A stretch of DNA of 64,000 bases, from the NCBI GenBank assembly GCA_037445225.1, contig JBBIKW010000002.1, positions 124,001 through 188,000 on the forward strand, written 5' to 3'. The notes beneath the pieces were generated by a model. That model ran no database searches, had not been told where the DNA came from, and saw nothing but the letters and a program-made list of their open reading frames with translations. The position numbers and the translations under genes are program-made. Within the stretch, counting starts at the first letter, position 1. Each line of letters begins with the position of its first letter. Source of the DNA: M3007 sp037445225 (lineage in GTDB: Bacteria > Bacteroidota > Bacteroidia > Chitinophagales > Saprospiraceae). Shown here in pieces: positions 1 through 7,969 of the stretch.

Positions 1-125
1 CGCACTTCATCTGCGTCCCATACATAGTGTAGGGAGGATGCAGTGGCTTGCAGCGCTACAAATTGTCCAAATGCTAAAGAGCAGGCGCCTACGTTTAGCC
101 AAAGCAAAAAGATAGCAACCTTCAT
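1..125 (-). CDS. N-terminus of a secreted protein, cut by the window edge
   Basis: An ATG on the minus strand opens 41 codons that run off the left edge. The first residues, MKVAIFLLWLNVGACSLAFG, form a convincing signal peptide (Lys at position 2, hydrophobic core, small residues before a likely cut), so the product is exported. The visible mature part (QFVALQATASSLHYVWDADE) is too short to assign a family. It is divergent from rpsU, with about 260 bases between the two start codons. The function is unknown from what is visible. Confidence 0.6.
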   Translation of the reverse strand, partial: MKVAIFLLWLNVGACSLAFGQFVALQATASSLHYVWDADEV

Positions 126-307
126 GAGCGGACTTTTTCTTGAACAAATGCGTTTTTTAGTGAGGAGGAGGGGATTTGCGCGTAAAGAAAAGACGAATGC
201 CTCAGAGATGTCTTTTAGGTTTCATCGTTTGCAGTTTTTCTTGAGATGCAGATAGTGACAAAGCCTTTGGGTAGAATAGAGATGGGGAATAAAAAACCCA
301 GAATAAG

Positions 308-339
308 TTTGGTTTACTATGACGATTTTCGTATCTTTG
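308..339 (+). promoter_or_regulatory. Promoter of rpsU (Bacteroidota type)
   Basis: TTTG at 308-311 is followed, after 20 bases, by TATCTTTG at 332-339, a full match to the Bacteroidota -33/-7 pattern (TTG and TAnnTTTG). The rpsU start lies about 50 bases downstream. The same geometry recurs before greA. Confidence 0.75.
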
Positions 340-389
340 CAGCCCGTTTTGTTAAACGCATTTTCAACAAGTAAAAAAGGAAAGGTTGC

Positions 390-584
390 ATGCTCATTGT
401 CGAAATCAAGGATGGCGACACCATTGACAAAGCACTCAAGAAGTACAAGAAGAAGTTCGACCGATCGGGTATTTTGCGAGAAATTCGCCGCCGAAAAGCC
501 TACAGCAAGCCTTCTGTAGAGCGTCGGTCGGAGGTGCTGCGCGCCATCTATCGAGAAAAGATGTACGGAAGTAAGAACAATTAG
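390..584 (+). CDS. rpsU: 30S ribosomal protein S21
   Basis: This is a 64-residue, Lys/Arg-rich protein that matches bS21, which binds the small subunit near the 3' end of 16S rRNA and aids translation initiation. The opening MLIVEIKDGDTIDKALKKYK and the core basic run (LREIRRRKAY) are characteristic, and the length is normal for the family. A strong TAnnTTTG promoter lies upstream. xerC follows after 52 bases on the same strand. An rpsU-xer order is, as I recall, common in Bacteroidota. Confidence 0.95.
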   Translation: MLIVEIKDGDTIDKALKKYKKKFDRSGILREIRRRKAYSKPSVERRSEVLRAIYREKMYGSKNN

Positions 585-636
585 AATACTCCTTCTCGCA
601 GGCGGGCTGCGCGCCGGTGGAAGGAGCAGAAGGCCA

Positions 637-1545
637 ATGCAGGCTGAGTTTGCCATGTTCCACGAGGACTCTTTTTTGCAGTACCTAACTGTTGAGCGCC
701 GCTTGTCGGCACATACTACCCTGGCTTATCGACGAGACTTGTCGGATTTTTTACAATTTATTCAGGGCCAATGCCTCACCGCTGTTACAGAGGTGGGGCA
801 TTGGCACATACGGGCCTGGGCGGCCAGCCAGCTTCAGCGGGGCGTGAGTGCGCGCAGCGTCAATCGCCGGCTCTCCTGCCTAAAAACCTATTTCAAGTAC
901 TTGAAATCGCGCGGATGGGTAACCGCCGACCCCATGCGCAAGGTACAAGGGCCGCGAATGGGGCGGCGCTTGCCCGTATTCCTCGCGGAAACGGCCATGG
1001 CTGCCCTCTTCACTCAGGTGACGTTTCCCACAGACTACGTCGGGCAGCTGGAGCGCATGCTCTTAGAGGTACTTTACGGGACGGGTATTCGCTGCGGCGA
1101 GCTCATCGCGCTGCGCGTGCAGGATGTGGATTTAGAGCGGTCGGTTCTACACATACAGGGCAAGGGAAGTAGAGAGCGAACCGTGCCCTTGGCGCGTTAC
1201 CTAGCTGAAGCGTTGGCCGATTTTGTTCGCTTGCGCCGCGACAGCTTCCCATTTACTGCACATCCATGGCTTTTTTTGAGCAAAAAAGGTGAACAACTTA
1301 AACCCAACTTTGTCTATCGCGTTGTTTATAAGTACCTCTCTGCTGTGAGCGATGCCGAACAGCGCAGCCCGCACGTTTTGCGCCATACCTTTGCTACTCA
1401 CCTTTCCAATCGAGGAGCCGACTTGAAAGCCATCAAAGAGTTATTAGGGCACAGCAGTTTGGCTGCTACGCAGATATATACGCACAACAGCATCGGCCGC
1501 CTCATAGAAGTGTACGAACAAGCGCACCCAAAGGGACAGGACTAA
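637..1545 (+). CDS. xerC: Tyrosine recombinase XerC/XerD
   Basis: This is a site-specific recombinase of 302 residues that resolves chromosome dimers at dif. The N-terminal SAM-like DNA-binding domain spans about residues 10-100 and the catalytic domain about 115-300. All six active-site residues are visible: R152 (GTGIRCGE), K176 (GKGSRER), H246 and R249 (HVLRHTFATH), H272 (LLGHSS), and the nucleophile Y281 (IYTH). An AAGGAG-like stretch about 13 bases before ATG 637 favours that start, although ATG 655 (MFHEDSF) is possible. Whether it is XerC or XerD cannot be decided from one copy. Its complete active site and place in a core operon separate it from the decayed integrase at 23.4 kb. Confidence 0.92.
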   Translation: MQAEFAMFHEDSFLQYLTVERRLSAHTTLAYRRDLSDFLQFIQGQCLTAVTEVGHWHIRAWAASQLQRGVSARSVNRRLSCLKTYFKYLKSRGWVTADPMRKVQGPRMGRRLPVFLAETAMAALFTQVTFPTDYVGQLERMLLEVLYGTGIRCGELIALRVQDVDLERSVLHIQGKGSRERTVPLARYLAEALADFVRLRRDSFPFTAHPWLFLSKKGEQLKPNFVYRVVYKYLSAVSDAEQRSPHVLRHTFATHLSNRGADLKAIKELLGHSSLAATQIYTHNSIGRLIEVYEQAHPKGQD

Positions 1546-1557
1546 CCTCCATATCGT

Positions 1558-2712
1558 ATGACGGCACTACCAGAGTACTCCTCCGACAGCCTGCTGCTCA
1601 TTCGCGAAAGCGCGCGCGCTTTCGCTGAGACGTATATCCGCCCCCATGTGATGGAGTGGGACGAGGCCCAGCATTTCCCCGTCGACCTATTTCAGAAGAT
1701 GGGAGAGCAGGGCTTCATGGGGGTGCTCATACCCGAGGAGTACGGCGGTGCAGGATTGGGTTATCAAGAATACATCACCATCATTGAGGAAATAGCCAAA
1801 GTGTGTGGCTCTATCGGCCTAAGTCTCGCTGCCCACAATTCATTGTGTACCAATCATATATATACCTTTGGCAGCGAAGAGCAACGCAGAAAGTACCTGC
1901 CTCTTTTGGCCAGTGGTCAGTGGATTGGCGCCTGGGCGCTGACAGAGCCCAACACGGGTAGCGATGCCGGCAGGATGCAATGTGTGGCCTGCCGCGAGGG
2001 CGACTACTACGTACTCAACGGCACGAAGTGTTGGATCACGCACGGCCTCAGCGGACAGGTGGCCGTAGTTATTGCTCGCACGGGTGAATTGTTAGACAGC
2101 CGAGGCATGACGGCGTTCATCGTCGAGCGCGGCACGCCGGGCTTTCGCAGTGGAAAGAAAGAGAACAAGCTGGGCATGCGCGCCAGCGAGACGGCGGAAA
2201 TCATCTTTGACAACTGCCGCATCCATAAAAGCCAACTGCTGGGCCAAGAAGGAGAGGGCTTCATCCAGGCCATGAAAATCTTAGATGGTGGGCGTATATC
2301 CATTGCTGCCTTAGCCTTAGGCATCGCTAAAGGTGCCTATGAGGCTTCGGTCAAGTATGCCAAAGAGCGCCATCAGTTCGGTCAGCCTATAGCAAACTTT
2401 CAGGCGATCGGCTTCAAGCTCGCCGATATGGCTGTCAAGATTAGCGCAGCGGAGCTGCTTACCCGCCGAGCCGGTGACCTAAAGAATGCCGGTGAAAAAT
2501 GCACCAAAGAGGCTGCCATGGCTAAGTACTATGCTTCAGAGGTCGCCGTGCAAATCAGCACAGATGCGGTGCAAATCCACGGAGGGTATGGCTATACAAA
2601 GGACTTTCCGGTGGAAAAGTACTACCGAGATTCCAAACTGTGCACGATTGGAGAGGGCACCTCTGAAATTCAGAAACTGGTCATTGCGCGCGAGCTGCTG
2701 CGTCAAAAATAG
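1558..2712 (+). CDS. Acyl-CoA dehydrogenase (short-chain/butyryl type)
   Basis: This FAD enzyme of 384 residues oxidises acyl-CoA to trans-2-enoyl-CoA and passes electrons to ETF, in fatty-acid or branched-chain amino-acid breakdown. The fold order is standard: N-terminal helical domain, middle beta domain with the flavin-contacting ALTEPNTGSDAG segment, and C-terminal helices with QIHGGYGYTKDFPVEKYYRD. The expected catalytic base is E366 in GEGTSEIQ, the short-chain/butyryl-CoA dehydrogenase position. It starts 12 bases after xerC and ends 6 bases before the next gene, so it sits in one transcription unit. The exact chain-length preference cannot be read from sequence. Confidence 0.93.
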   Translation: MTALPEYSSDSLLLIRESARAFAETYIRPHVMEWDEAQHFPVDLFQKMGEQGFMGVLIPEEYGGAGLGYQEYITIIEEIAKVCGSIGLSLAAHNSLCTNHIYTFGSEEQRRKYLPLLASGQWIGAWALTEPNTGSDAGRMQCVACREGDYYVLNGTKCWITHGLSGQVAVVIARTGELLDSRGMTAFIVERGTPGFRSGKKENKLGMRASETAEIIFDNCRIHKSQLLGQEGEGFIQAMKILDGGRISIAALALGIAKGAYEASVKYAKERHQFGQPIANFQAIGFKLADMAVKISAAELLTRRAGDLKNAGEKCTKEAAMAKYYASEVAVQISTDAVQIHGGYGYTKDFPVEKYYRDSKLCTIGEGTSEIQKLVIARELLRQK

Positions 2713-2718
2713 GTCGGC

Positions 2719-3624
2719 ATGACCGTTCACACCATCGACTTGGAGTTCCTTGGGCTGAAGCGCGCCATAGCGGCTTTCGCAGTGGAAGGACCTGAAGGAG
2801 TGATACTTATAGAAACTGGCCCTCACACCACTGTAGCGTTCTTAGAAGAGCAGCTGCGGCAGAAAGGATGGCAATCGGAAGACTTTCATGCGGTGTTTCT
2901 GTCGCATATTCACTTCGACCATGCGGGAGCAGCGTGGGTTTGGGCGCAGCGCGGTGCTCGCATATACGTACATCCTATAGGCGCCCCTCATCTTTCTGCC
3001 CCAGACAAACTGTATCAGTCGGCTCGGCGTATCTACGGGGGGGAGATGGAGCGGTTGTGGGGGACAATGGCTCCCATTTCGCCGCAACAGCTGTATACGC
3101 CGGAGCACGGCGAAGAGATAAGGGTAGCGGGCCTTCGCTTAAGAGCTTGGCATACACCGGGTCATGCCCCACACCACATCGCCTGGGAAGTGAGTGCTCC
3201 AGGAGAGGTTCCCGTGCTGTTTACAGGAGATGTTGCGGGCGTGTGCATAGACGCCCGCTATGTTGCGCCGCCCTGTCCTCCGCCCGATATCGACGTGGAG
3301 GCTTGGCAAGCTTCGATCGCCTTGATGCGCGCCTTGCCAGCACAAACTCTTTACCTCACCCACTTTGGCTGCGTTCAGGATAAGGAGCGCCATCTGCGCG
3401 ACTTGGAGCATCGGTTGCTGGCTTGGGCCTCGTGGATGAGGCCCTATGCCGGGCAAGATGTTGCGCCGCAAGAAGTTATCCCAGCTTTTGTCGCCTTTGT
3501 ACAGCAGGATTTGGCAGCAGCCGGCATAGACGCGCCGACAGCCGCCATCTATGAGGCTGCCAACCCGGCATTTATGTCGGTAGCTGGCCTGCTGCGTTAT
3601 TGGAAGAAAAAGTGGACCGCATGA
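2719..3624 (+). CDS. MBL-fold metallo-hydrolase
   Basis: This is a 301-residue metallo-beta-lactamase-fold protein. The metal motif HxHxDH is intact (H63, H65, D67, H68 in SHIHFDH), followed by WHTPGHAPHH and FTGDVAG, which supply the further metal ligands, so a dinuclear centre is expected. The family includes glyoxalase II, lactonases and RNA-processing enzymes. Nothing here fixes the substrate, though the C-terminal helical extension (about 230-300) resembles hydrolases of small thioesters or lactones. Its stop codon overlaps the start of the heptose kinase (ATGA), indicating translational coupling. Confidence 0.88.
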   Translation: MTVHTIDLEFLGLKRAIAAFAVEGPEGVILIETGPHTTVAFLEEQLRQKGWQSEDFHAVFLSHIHFDHAGAAWVWAQRGARIYVHPIGAPHLSAPDKLYQSARRIYGGEMERLWGTMAPISPQQLYTPEHGEEIRVAGLRLRAWHTPGHAPHHIAWEVSAPGEVPVLFTGDVAGVCIDARYVAPPCPPPDIDVEAWQASIALMRALPAQTLYLTHFGCVQDKERHLRDLEHRLLAWASWMRPYAGQDVAPQEVIPAFVAFVQQDLAAAGIDAPTAAIYEAANPAFMSVAGLLRYWKKKWTA

Positions 3625-4613
3625 ACGCACGACAAATCTTGTCTCATCTCCAAGGGCAATGTGTCGTGGTCGTAGGAGACAGCATGCTCGACCGCTATCT
3701 TATCGGCTCTGTCAGCCGGATATCGCCAGAAGCGCCCGTCCCCGTCGTATTGCATCAGCGCACCGAAGACCGCTTAGGCGGAGCGGCTAATGTAGCCTTG
3801 AACGTCCAGTCTTTGGGCGCTCAGGCTGTCCTGTGCAGCGTTATAGGGAAAGATGCTGAAGGCGATGCCCTTTGCGCGCTGCTGCCCCAAGCTGGCCTAA
3901 CTACAGCGGGTTTACTCGCCCTGCCCAGTCGCCAGACTACTGTGAAGACGCGCGTGTTGGGCAATCACCAACAAATGCTGCGCATCGACCGTGAAGATAC
4001 ACGTGACCTCACTCCCGATGAGGAGCACTTCTTTGTGGCACATGTCGCAGCGCTCTTAAGCCGTTACCCCGTCAGCGCGCTGATTTTTCAAGACTACAAT
4101 AAAGGCGTGCTTACTCCCGCTGTCATAGAAGCGCTGTTGCACGAAGCGAAAGAACGCCGAATCTTGACAGCAGTAGACCCGAAAAAAAACAATTTCTTCG
4201 CCTATCGCGGGGCTACGCTTTTTAAACCCAATTTGAAAGAGGTGCGCGACAGCCTCCCTTTTCCCGTACACCTTACCTTAGAGTCGCTGTGCTCTGCGGC
4301 AGCGTTTCTCCGCGAAAAGTTAGATTGCCCCAACATCATGATTACTCTTTCGGAAGAAGGGCTGTTTTTAGCGAACGAAGAGGGTGCGCAGATATATCCG
4401 ACAGCGGCGCGGAAGGTGGCTGACGTCAGTGGTGCGGGCGACACTGTCATTAGCGTGGCCGCTTTAGGGTTGGCTGCTGGCTTGGATGGCCCGCTCATAG
4501 CAGCATTGGCGAATTTAGCGGGCGGCCAAGTATGCGAATTCCCCGGAGTGGTGCCCGTACAGGCAGATCTCTTGGAAAGAGAACTGGAACATTGGTTAAG
4601 GCAAAACGGTTAA
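3621..4613 (+). CDS. hldE: D-glycero-beta-D-manno-heptose-7-phosphate kinase (PfkB family)
   Basis: This 330-residue ribokinase-family enzyme phosphorylates heptose-7-phosphate at C1 on the way to ADP-heptose for the LPS core. N-terminal VVVGDSMLDRYLIGSVSRIS and GGAANVALNVQSLGA bind sugar. The C-terminal DVSGAGDTVISV holds the catalytic Asp and anion hole of PfkB kinases. E. coli HldE carries an extra cytidylyltransferase domain, which is absent here, so this is the kinase-only (RfaE1/HldA-like) form and the nucleotidyl transfer must be encoded elsewhere. The start is set at the ATG that overlaps the previous TGA; an in-frame ATG 21 bases earlier lies inside the MBL gene. Confidence 0.88.
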   Translation: MNARQILSHLQGQCVVVVGDSMLDRYLIGSVSRISPEAPVPVVLHQRTEDRLGGAANVALNVQSLGAQAVLCSVIGKDAEGDALCALLPQAGLTTAGLLALPSRQTTVKTRVLGNHQQMLRIDREDTRDLTPDEEHFFVAHVAALLSRYPVSALIFQDYNKGVLTPAVIEALLHEAKERRILTAVDPKKNNFFAYRGATLFKPNLKEVRDSLPFPVHLTLESLCSAAAFLREKLDCPNIMITLSEEGLFLANEEGAQIYPTAARKVADVSGAGDTVISVAALGLAAGLDGPLIAALANLAGGQVCEFPGVVPVQADLLERELEHWLRQNG

Positions 4614-4784
4614 CTCCAGACGGGGTATTCTTACACAAGACATCTGAGAACAATCATCGCAGCCGTTCCCTTGACTGTCTAAAAAAATTTTGCATACGTC
4701 GGCACTATAGGCGTTCTTTGCAAAAAATTTTGAGGAGGATCTCGCTTATCCGCCTTAATTTCTCATGCGTTATTTGAAAAGGCT

Positions 4785-5720
4785 ATGATTAGTCGCCGCA
4801 GCGTTCGCGTTAAAGTCATGCAGCTGTTGTACATGTTGAATCGCGACGAACAGCTCACTTACGCTGAAGTCGTCGATCTCTACCACAGCGGCATCGGTAA
4901 AACATTCGAGCTGTACATCTTTCATCTCTACTTGCTGCTGCGAGTCACCCAATATGCCGAGAAAGATGCGGAGTTGCGGGCGGCTAAGATGTTGCCTTCA
5001 GAAGAGGACAAGGCATTCACTCCTCGCCTCTATGGAAACCCCTGTGTGCAAAGTCTGGCCAACAACGTCGGCTTTTTGCGCTTGGTGGAAAAATATTACC
5101 TACCGGAAAAGGTAGACGCCGACCAAATACGGCAGTTGTACCAAGCTTTTTTGGAGACCAACCCCAGCAGGCAGTACCTAGCCCTAAGCGAACCTATGCA
5201 CGACGACCACATCAAAGTGCTGTTGGCGCTGTATCGCTTCCTCATCAACCAGGAGCTGTTTACCGAGATGGTGGAAGACCATTACAGCAACTACTTGGAC
5301 GATGAGTCGTTGGTGGTAGGCGCCGTGAAGAAGACTATTAAGGCTATGCCGCTAAAGGGAGATTTTTATAAGGAGCACGAACCCTCCGATGAAACCGTGC
5401 GCGACTTTGGCGAGCAGCTGCTGCGCAAGACATGTCAGGAAGACCAGGCGCTATACGACCTCATCACTCCGATGCTCCGAAACTGGGAACCCGAGCGCGT
5501 CGCGATCTTGGATATGATTATGCTCAAGATGGCGGCTTGCGAATTTCTCCATTTTCCGACGATACCGGTCAAGGTGACGATCAACGAGTTCGTGGAAATC
5601 TCTAAGACATATTCGACCGAAAACAGTCGGGAATTCATCAACGGTATCTTAGACCGCCTCATGCGCCGCCTGCAGCGAGAAGGCCGACTCGTCAAAGAAG
5701 AGCAAGGGCTGCTCGAGTAA
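4785..5720 (+). CDS. nusB: Transcription antitermination factor NusB (extended Bacteroidota form)
   Basis: NusB binds boxA RNA with S10 (NusE) to suppress termination in rRNA operons. The C-terminal part (about 200-300) carries the NusB core: LLRNWEPERVAILDMIMLKM, then a segment ending in VTINEFVEISK, and a YSTENSREFINGILDRL-type ending. The N-terminal SRRSVRVKVMQLLYMLN matches the first NusB helix. At 311 residues it is about twice the E. coli length, with an acidic helical insert between the two halves, as I recall is usual in Bacteroidota. A 171-base gap precedes it, in which I see no clear promoter or riboswitch. Confidence 0.9.
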   Translation: MISRRSVRVKVMQLLYMLNRDEQLTYAEVVDLYHSGIGKTFELYIFHLYLLLRVTQYAEKDAELRAAKMLPSEEDKAFTPRLYGNPCVQSLANNVGFLRLVEKYYLPEKVDADQIRQLYQAFLETNPSRQYLALSEPMHDDHIKVLLALYRFLINQELFTEMVEDHYSNYLDDESLVVGAVKKTIKAMPLKGDFYKEHEPSDETVRDFGEQLLRKTCQEDQALYDLITPMLRNWEPERVAILDMIMLKMAACEFLHFPTIPVKVTINEFVEISKTYSTENSREFINGILDRLMRRLQREGRLVKEEQGLLE

Positions 5721-5722
5721 CT

Positions 5723-6721
5723 TTACCACTTGCTGTAACGGCGCAACCAAGTCCCCCTGTAGAGGGTTTCGCCCACCATATTGCTCGGTCTGTCCTCTGT
5801 AGCCGAGGCGGTTACCTTTGCAAAAGCTTCTTCAGCAGACATCGGAAGCCCTTTCGGAAGCGCCCCTATGGCCTCCTCCCAAAAAAGGCTCTTCAGCAGA
5901 CCGAGTACACGCTTCTCGAGCAGCTTTGACATGCGGAAAACTTCTACCATGACCACACCACCTTCGCCTACCGCCACAAAGCCTACTGCATGGGGTATCT
6001 TTTGAAATTCTGCCGCCATCTTCTGAGCGGACGCCTCATACTCTTTTGCAAGGTGGTCGGTCTTGCGGTTTAAGGCAGCGGTATAGGCGCTCGTAGGCGA
6101 CTCGACGTTTGCCCTTTCCAATAGGAAATCGACCGACTGCCAGACTTCGCCTTGGTTGTTGCGGAAAACTTTCTGCCGGATCTGCGGAGAGGCATAGCAA
6201 TGGGCGTAGAAGGCGCCTTGTTCTTTCTCTGCAGGAGAAGCATTAGGGTTGTAGTAGTGCGAACGCCCGGCCTCTACGCAGAAAACTTCGATATTTCTAA
6301 CCTCTCTTGCTGCAATAACGCAGTCCTCGCTTATTACGCGGTCTTGGTTGCCGCCTACTACGACATCGCCGGCCATAATAAAGACGGGTCGCCCTGTCTT
6401 ATTCGCTGCCGTTAGCCCTCGGTACCAGACGCCCTCCGTTCGCCCAAACTCTTTCATCTCGCTAATCTGGAAGCCCGGCAGCTGCATGGCTTCTTCTAAA
6501 GTGAGCAACTGCTGCAACTGCTCTGTCTCTTTTAGCAAAGCGTCGCTCATGACAATAGGATAGATGCGCAGCGATCGATACTGCCAGGCGGGATCTTCTT
6601 TCTTTAGCAGGGATAAGTCGTCCTGGTTCAAACGCAGCGTTTTAGCACTTTTTTTATCGGCACAGCAGATAGTACTGCAGAGCACACAAGCGAAGATACT
6701 GACAGCAAGTACCGATTTCAT
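5723..6721 (-). CDS. Exported DUF6569 (ARPP-1-like) protein
   Basis: This 332-residue protein has an N-terminal signal peptide (MKSVLAVSIFACVLCS) and a central segment characteristic of DUF6569: VFIMAGDVVVGGNQDRVI followed by IEVFCVEAGR. The biochemical role of this family is, to my knowledge, not established. A paired repeat of the fold is common. The start at 6721 is chosen because it begins the signal peptide; an upstream start would add a hydrophilic MCQKQKK. It is convergent with nusB (2 bases between stops) and divergent from the nucleotidyltransferase. Periplasmic location is inferred from the signal peptide. Confidence 0.7.
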   Translation of the reverse strand: MKSVLAVSIFACVLCSTICCADKKSAKTLRLNQDDLSLLKKEDPAWQYRSLRIYPIVMSDALLKETEQLQQLLTLEEAMQLPGFQISEMKEFGRTEGVWYRGLTAANKTGRPVFIMAGDVVVGGNQDRVISEDCVIAAREVRNIEVFCVEAGRSHYYNPNASPAEKEQGAFYAHCYASPQIRQKVFRNNQGEVWQSVDFLLERANVESPTSAYTAALNRKTDHLAKEYEASAQKMAAEFQKIPHAVGFVAVGEGGVVMVEVFRMSKLLEKRVLGLLKSLFWEEAIGALPKGLPMSAEEAFAKVTASATEDRPSNMVGETLYRGTWLRRYSKW

Positions 6722-6891
6722 CTTTTTTTGTTTTTGACACACTTTAGGGAATATTACTCCTTAAACGGCGGCTGTTATCGATTATTTTGCTGGGAAAAAT
6801 AAATAAATGCTTTGATCTTCGGAAACAAGAGGATGAAAGGCAGCAGTGCCGTTCCGATACAAAATGCCTTCGGCATTCTACTGTGGGCCGC

Positions 6892-6899
6892 TACCTTTG
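6892..6899 (+). promoter_or_regulatory. -7 element of the nucleotidyltransferase promoter
   Basis: TACCTTTG is a perfect TAnnTTTG. It lies 20 bases before the GTG start and downstream of the in-frame ATGs at 6812 and 6833, so it decides the start. The 17 bases TGGGCCGCTACCTTTGT (6884-6900) recur exactly before galM. Confidence 0.6.
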
Positions 6900-6919
6900 T
6901 CGAGCAATTCGATCGTACA

Positions 6920-7921
6920 GTGAAGGTTGTTATTCCAGTGGCTGGCGCCGGTACCCGTTTGCGGCCGCATACCTATACGCAGCCCAAGCCGCTGATGCCG
7001 GTGGCGGGTAAGCCCATCATCTCTTTCATCATCGACAAGCTGGCGGAAGCGGGATTGAAGGAATTTGTCTTCGTCATCGGCTACCTGGGCGAAAAGGTGC
7101 GCAGCTTCATTGAGGAACACTATCCGCACCTGCACACCGAGTTCGTCTATCAAGAAAGCCGCGAAGGGTCAGGACACGCCGTATGGACCGCTCATGAGAC
7201 CATCGAAGACGAGAGCGAAATCTTTATCGCTTTTGGCGATACGATCTTTGACGCAGAGCTGAAGCAGATGATAGAATGCCCTTACTCGTGTTTGGGCGTG
7301 AAAAAAGTCGATAATCCGCGCGAGTTTGGGGTAGCAGAGATCAACAACGAGGGCTTTGTCGTGCGCGTGGTAGAAAAACCGCGTATCCCCAAGACCGACT
7401 TAGCCATCGTGGGGCTGTACAAGATTAAGAATGTGCCGTTGCTGCTGCGAAGTGTAGAGTACTTGATGAGTGAAAATGTGCGGACCTTTGGAGAAATTCA
7501 GTTGACTGACGCCCTGCAATTCATGCTCGACCACGGTGAGCCGATCCAGGCTATCCCTGTCCGAAATTGGTATGACTGTGGCCGAAAGGAAGTGCTCTTA
7601 GAAACTAATGCCATGCTGCTCAGCCAGCGCAGCTATGCCTACGACGCGTTGAACTTGCCTGTTTTCGACAACACCATCATCATTCATCCCGTCGCTATTG
7701 GAGAGGGCTGCCACATCGCCAACAGCATTATCGGTCCCAACGTCACTCTCGGCAACGGCGTTACGATCAAAGATAGCATCATCAAGGACAGCATTATCGG
7801 CAGTCAATCCTCTTTAGAAGACGTAGTGCTGCGCCATTCCGTAGTCGGCATAGGCTCATCGGTGCGCGGGCTGAACTTAGCGCTCAATATCGGCGACGAT
7901 ACAGAGATCGACTTTCGATAA
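6920..7921 (+). CDS. Sugar-phosphate nucleotidyltransferase with hexapeptide-repeat tail
   Basis: This 333-residue enzyme of the RmlA/GlmU-N family makes NDP-sugars from sugar-1-phosphates. The N-terminal signature, VKVVIPVAGAGTRLRPHT followed by QPKPLMPVAG, is complete (nucleotide loop G-x-G-T-R and catalytic Lys of PKP). IAFGDTIFD holds the metal-binding Asp. From about residue 250 a left-handed beta-helix follows (IIIHPVAIGEGCHIANSIIG, then IKDSIIKDSIIG). The start is GTG: in-frame ATGs further upstream lie on the far side of the TACCTTTG promoter and would add residues unlike the family. Glucose-1-P or mannose-1-P are likely substrates; I cannot choose between them. Confidence 0.85.
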   Translation: MKVVIPVAGAGTRLRPHTYTQPKPLMPVAGKPIISFIIDKLAEAGLKEFVFVIGYLGEKVRSFIEEHYPHLHTEFVYQESREGSGHAVWTAHETIEDESEIFIAFGDTIFDAELKQMIECPYSCLGVKKVDNPREFGVAEINNEGFVVRVVEKPRIPKTDLAIVGLYKIKNVPLLLRSVEYLMSENVRTFGEIQLTDALQFMLDHGEPIQAIPVRNWYDCGRKEVLLETNAMLLSQRSYAYDALNLPVFDNTIIIHPVAIGEGCHIANSIIGPNVTLGNGVTIKDSIIKDSIIGSQSSLEDVVLRHSVVGIGSSVRGLNLALNIGDDTEIDFR

Positions 7922-7969
7922 GCGATGGCCTAAACTACCCTCCCTCGCATTGGCTTAACCTGTTTCGCT

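Noticed and set aside
43..255. A 70-codon frame on plus near the left edge.
   Set aside because: It overlaps the signal-peptide gene on minus, has no promoter, and shows no protein-like pattern.
4614..4784. Gap before nusB considered as a riboswitch or leader.
   Set aside because: No conserved riboswitch core, strong hairpin or perfect promoter could be made out.
6863..6877. Hairpin AATGCC-TTC-GGCATT upstream of the nucleotidyltransferase.
   Set aside because: It is only 6 bp, has no T-tract and lies before the promoter, so neither a terminator nor a leader structure is supported.
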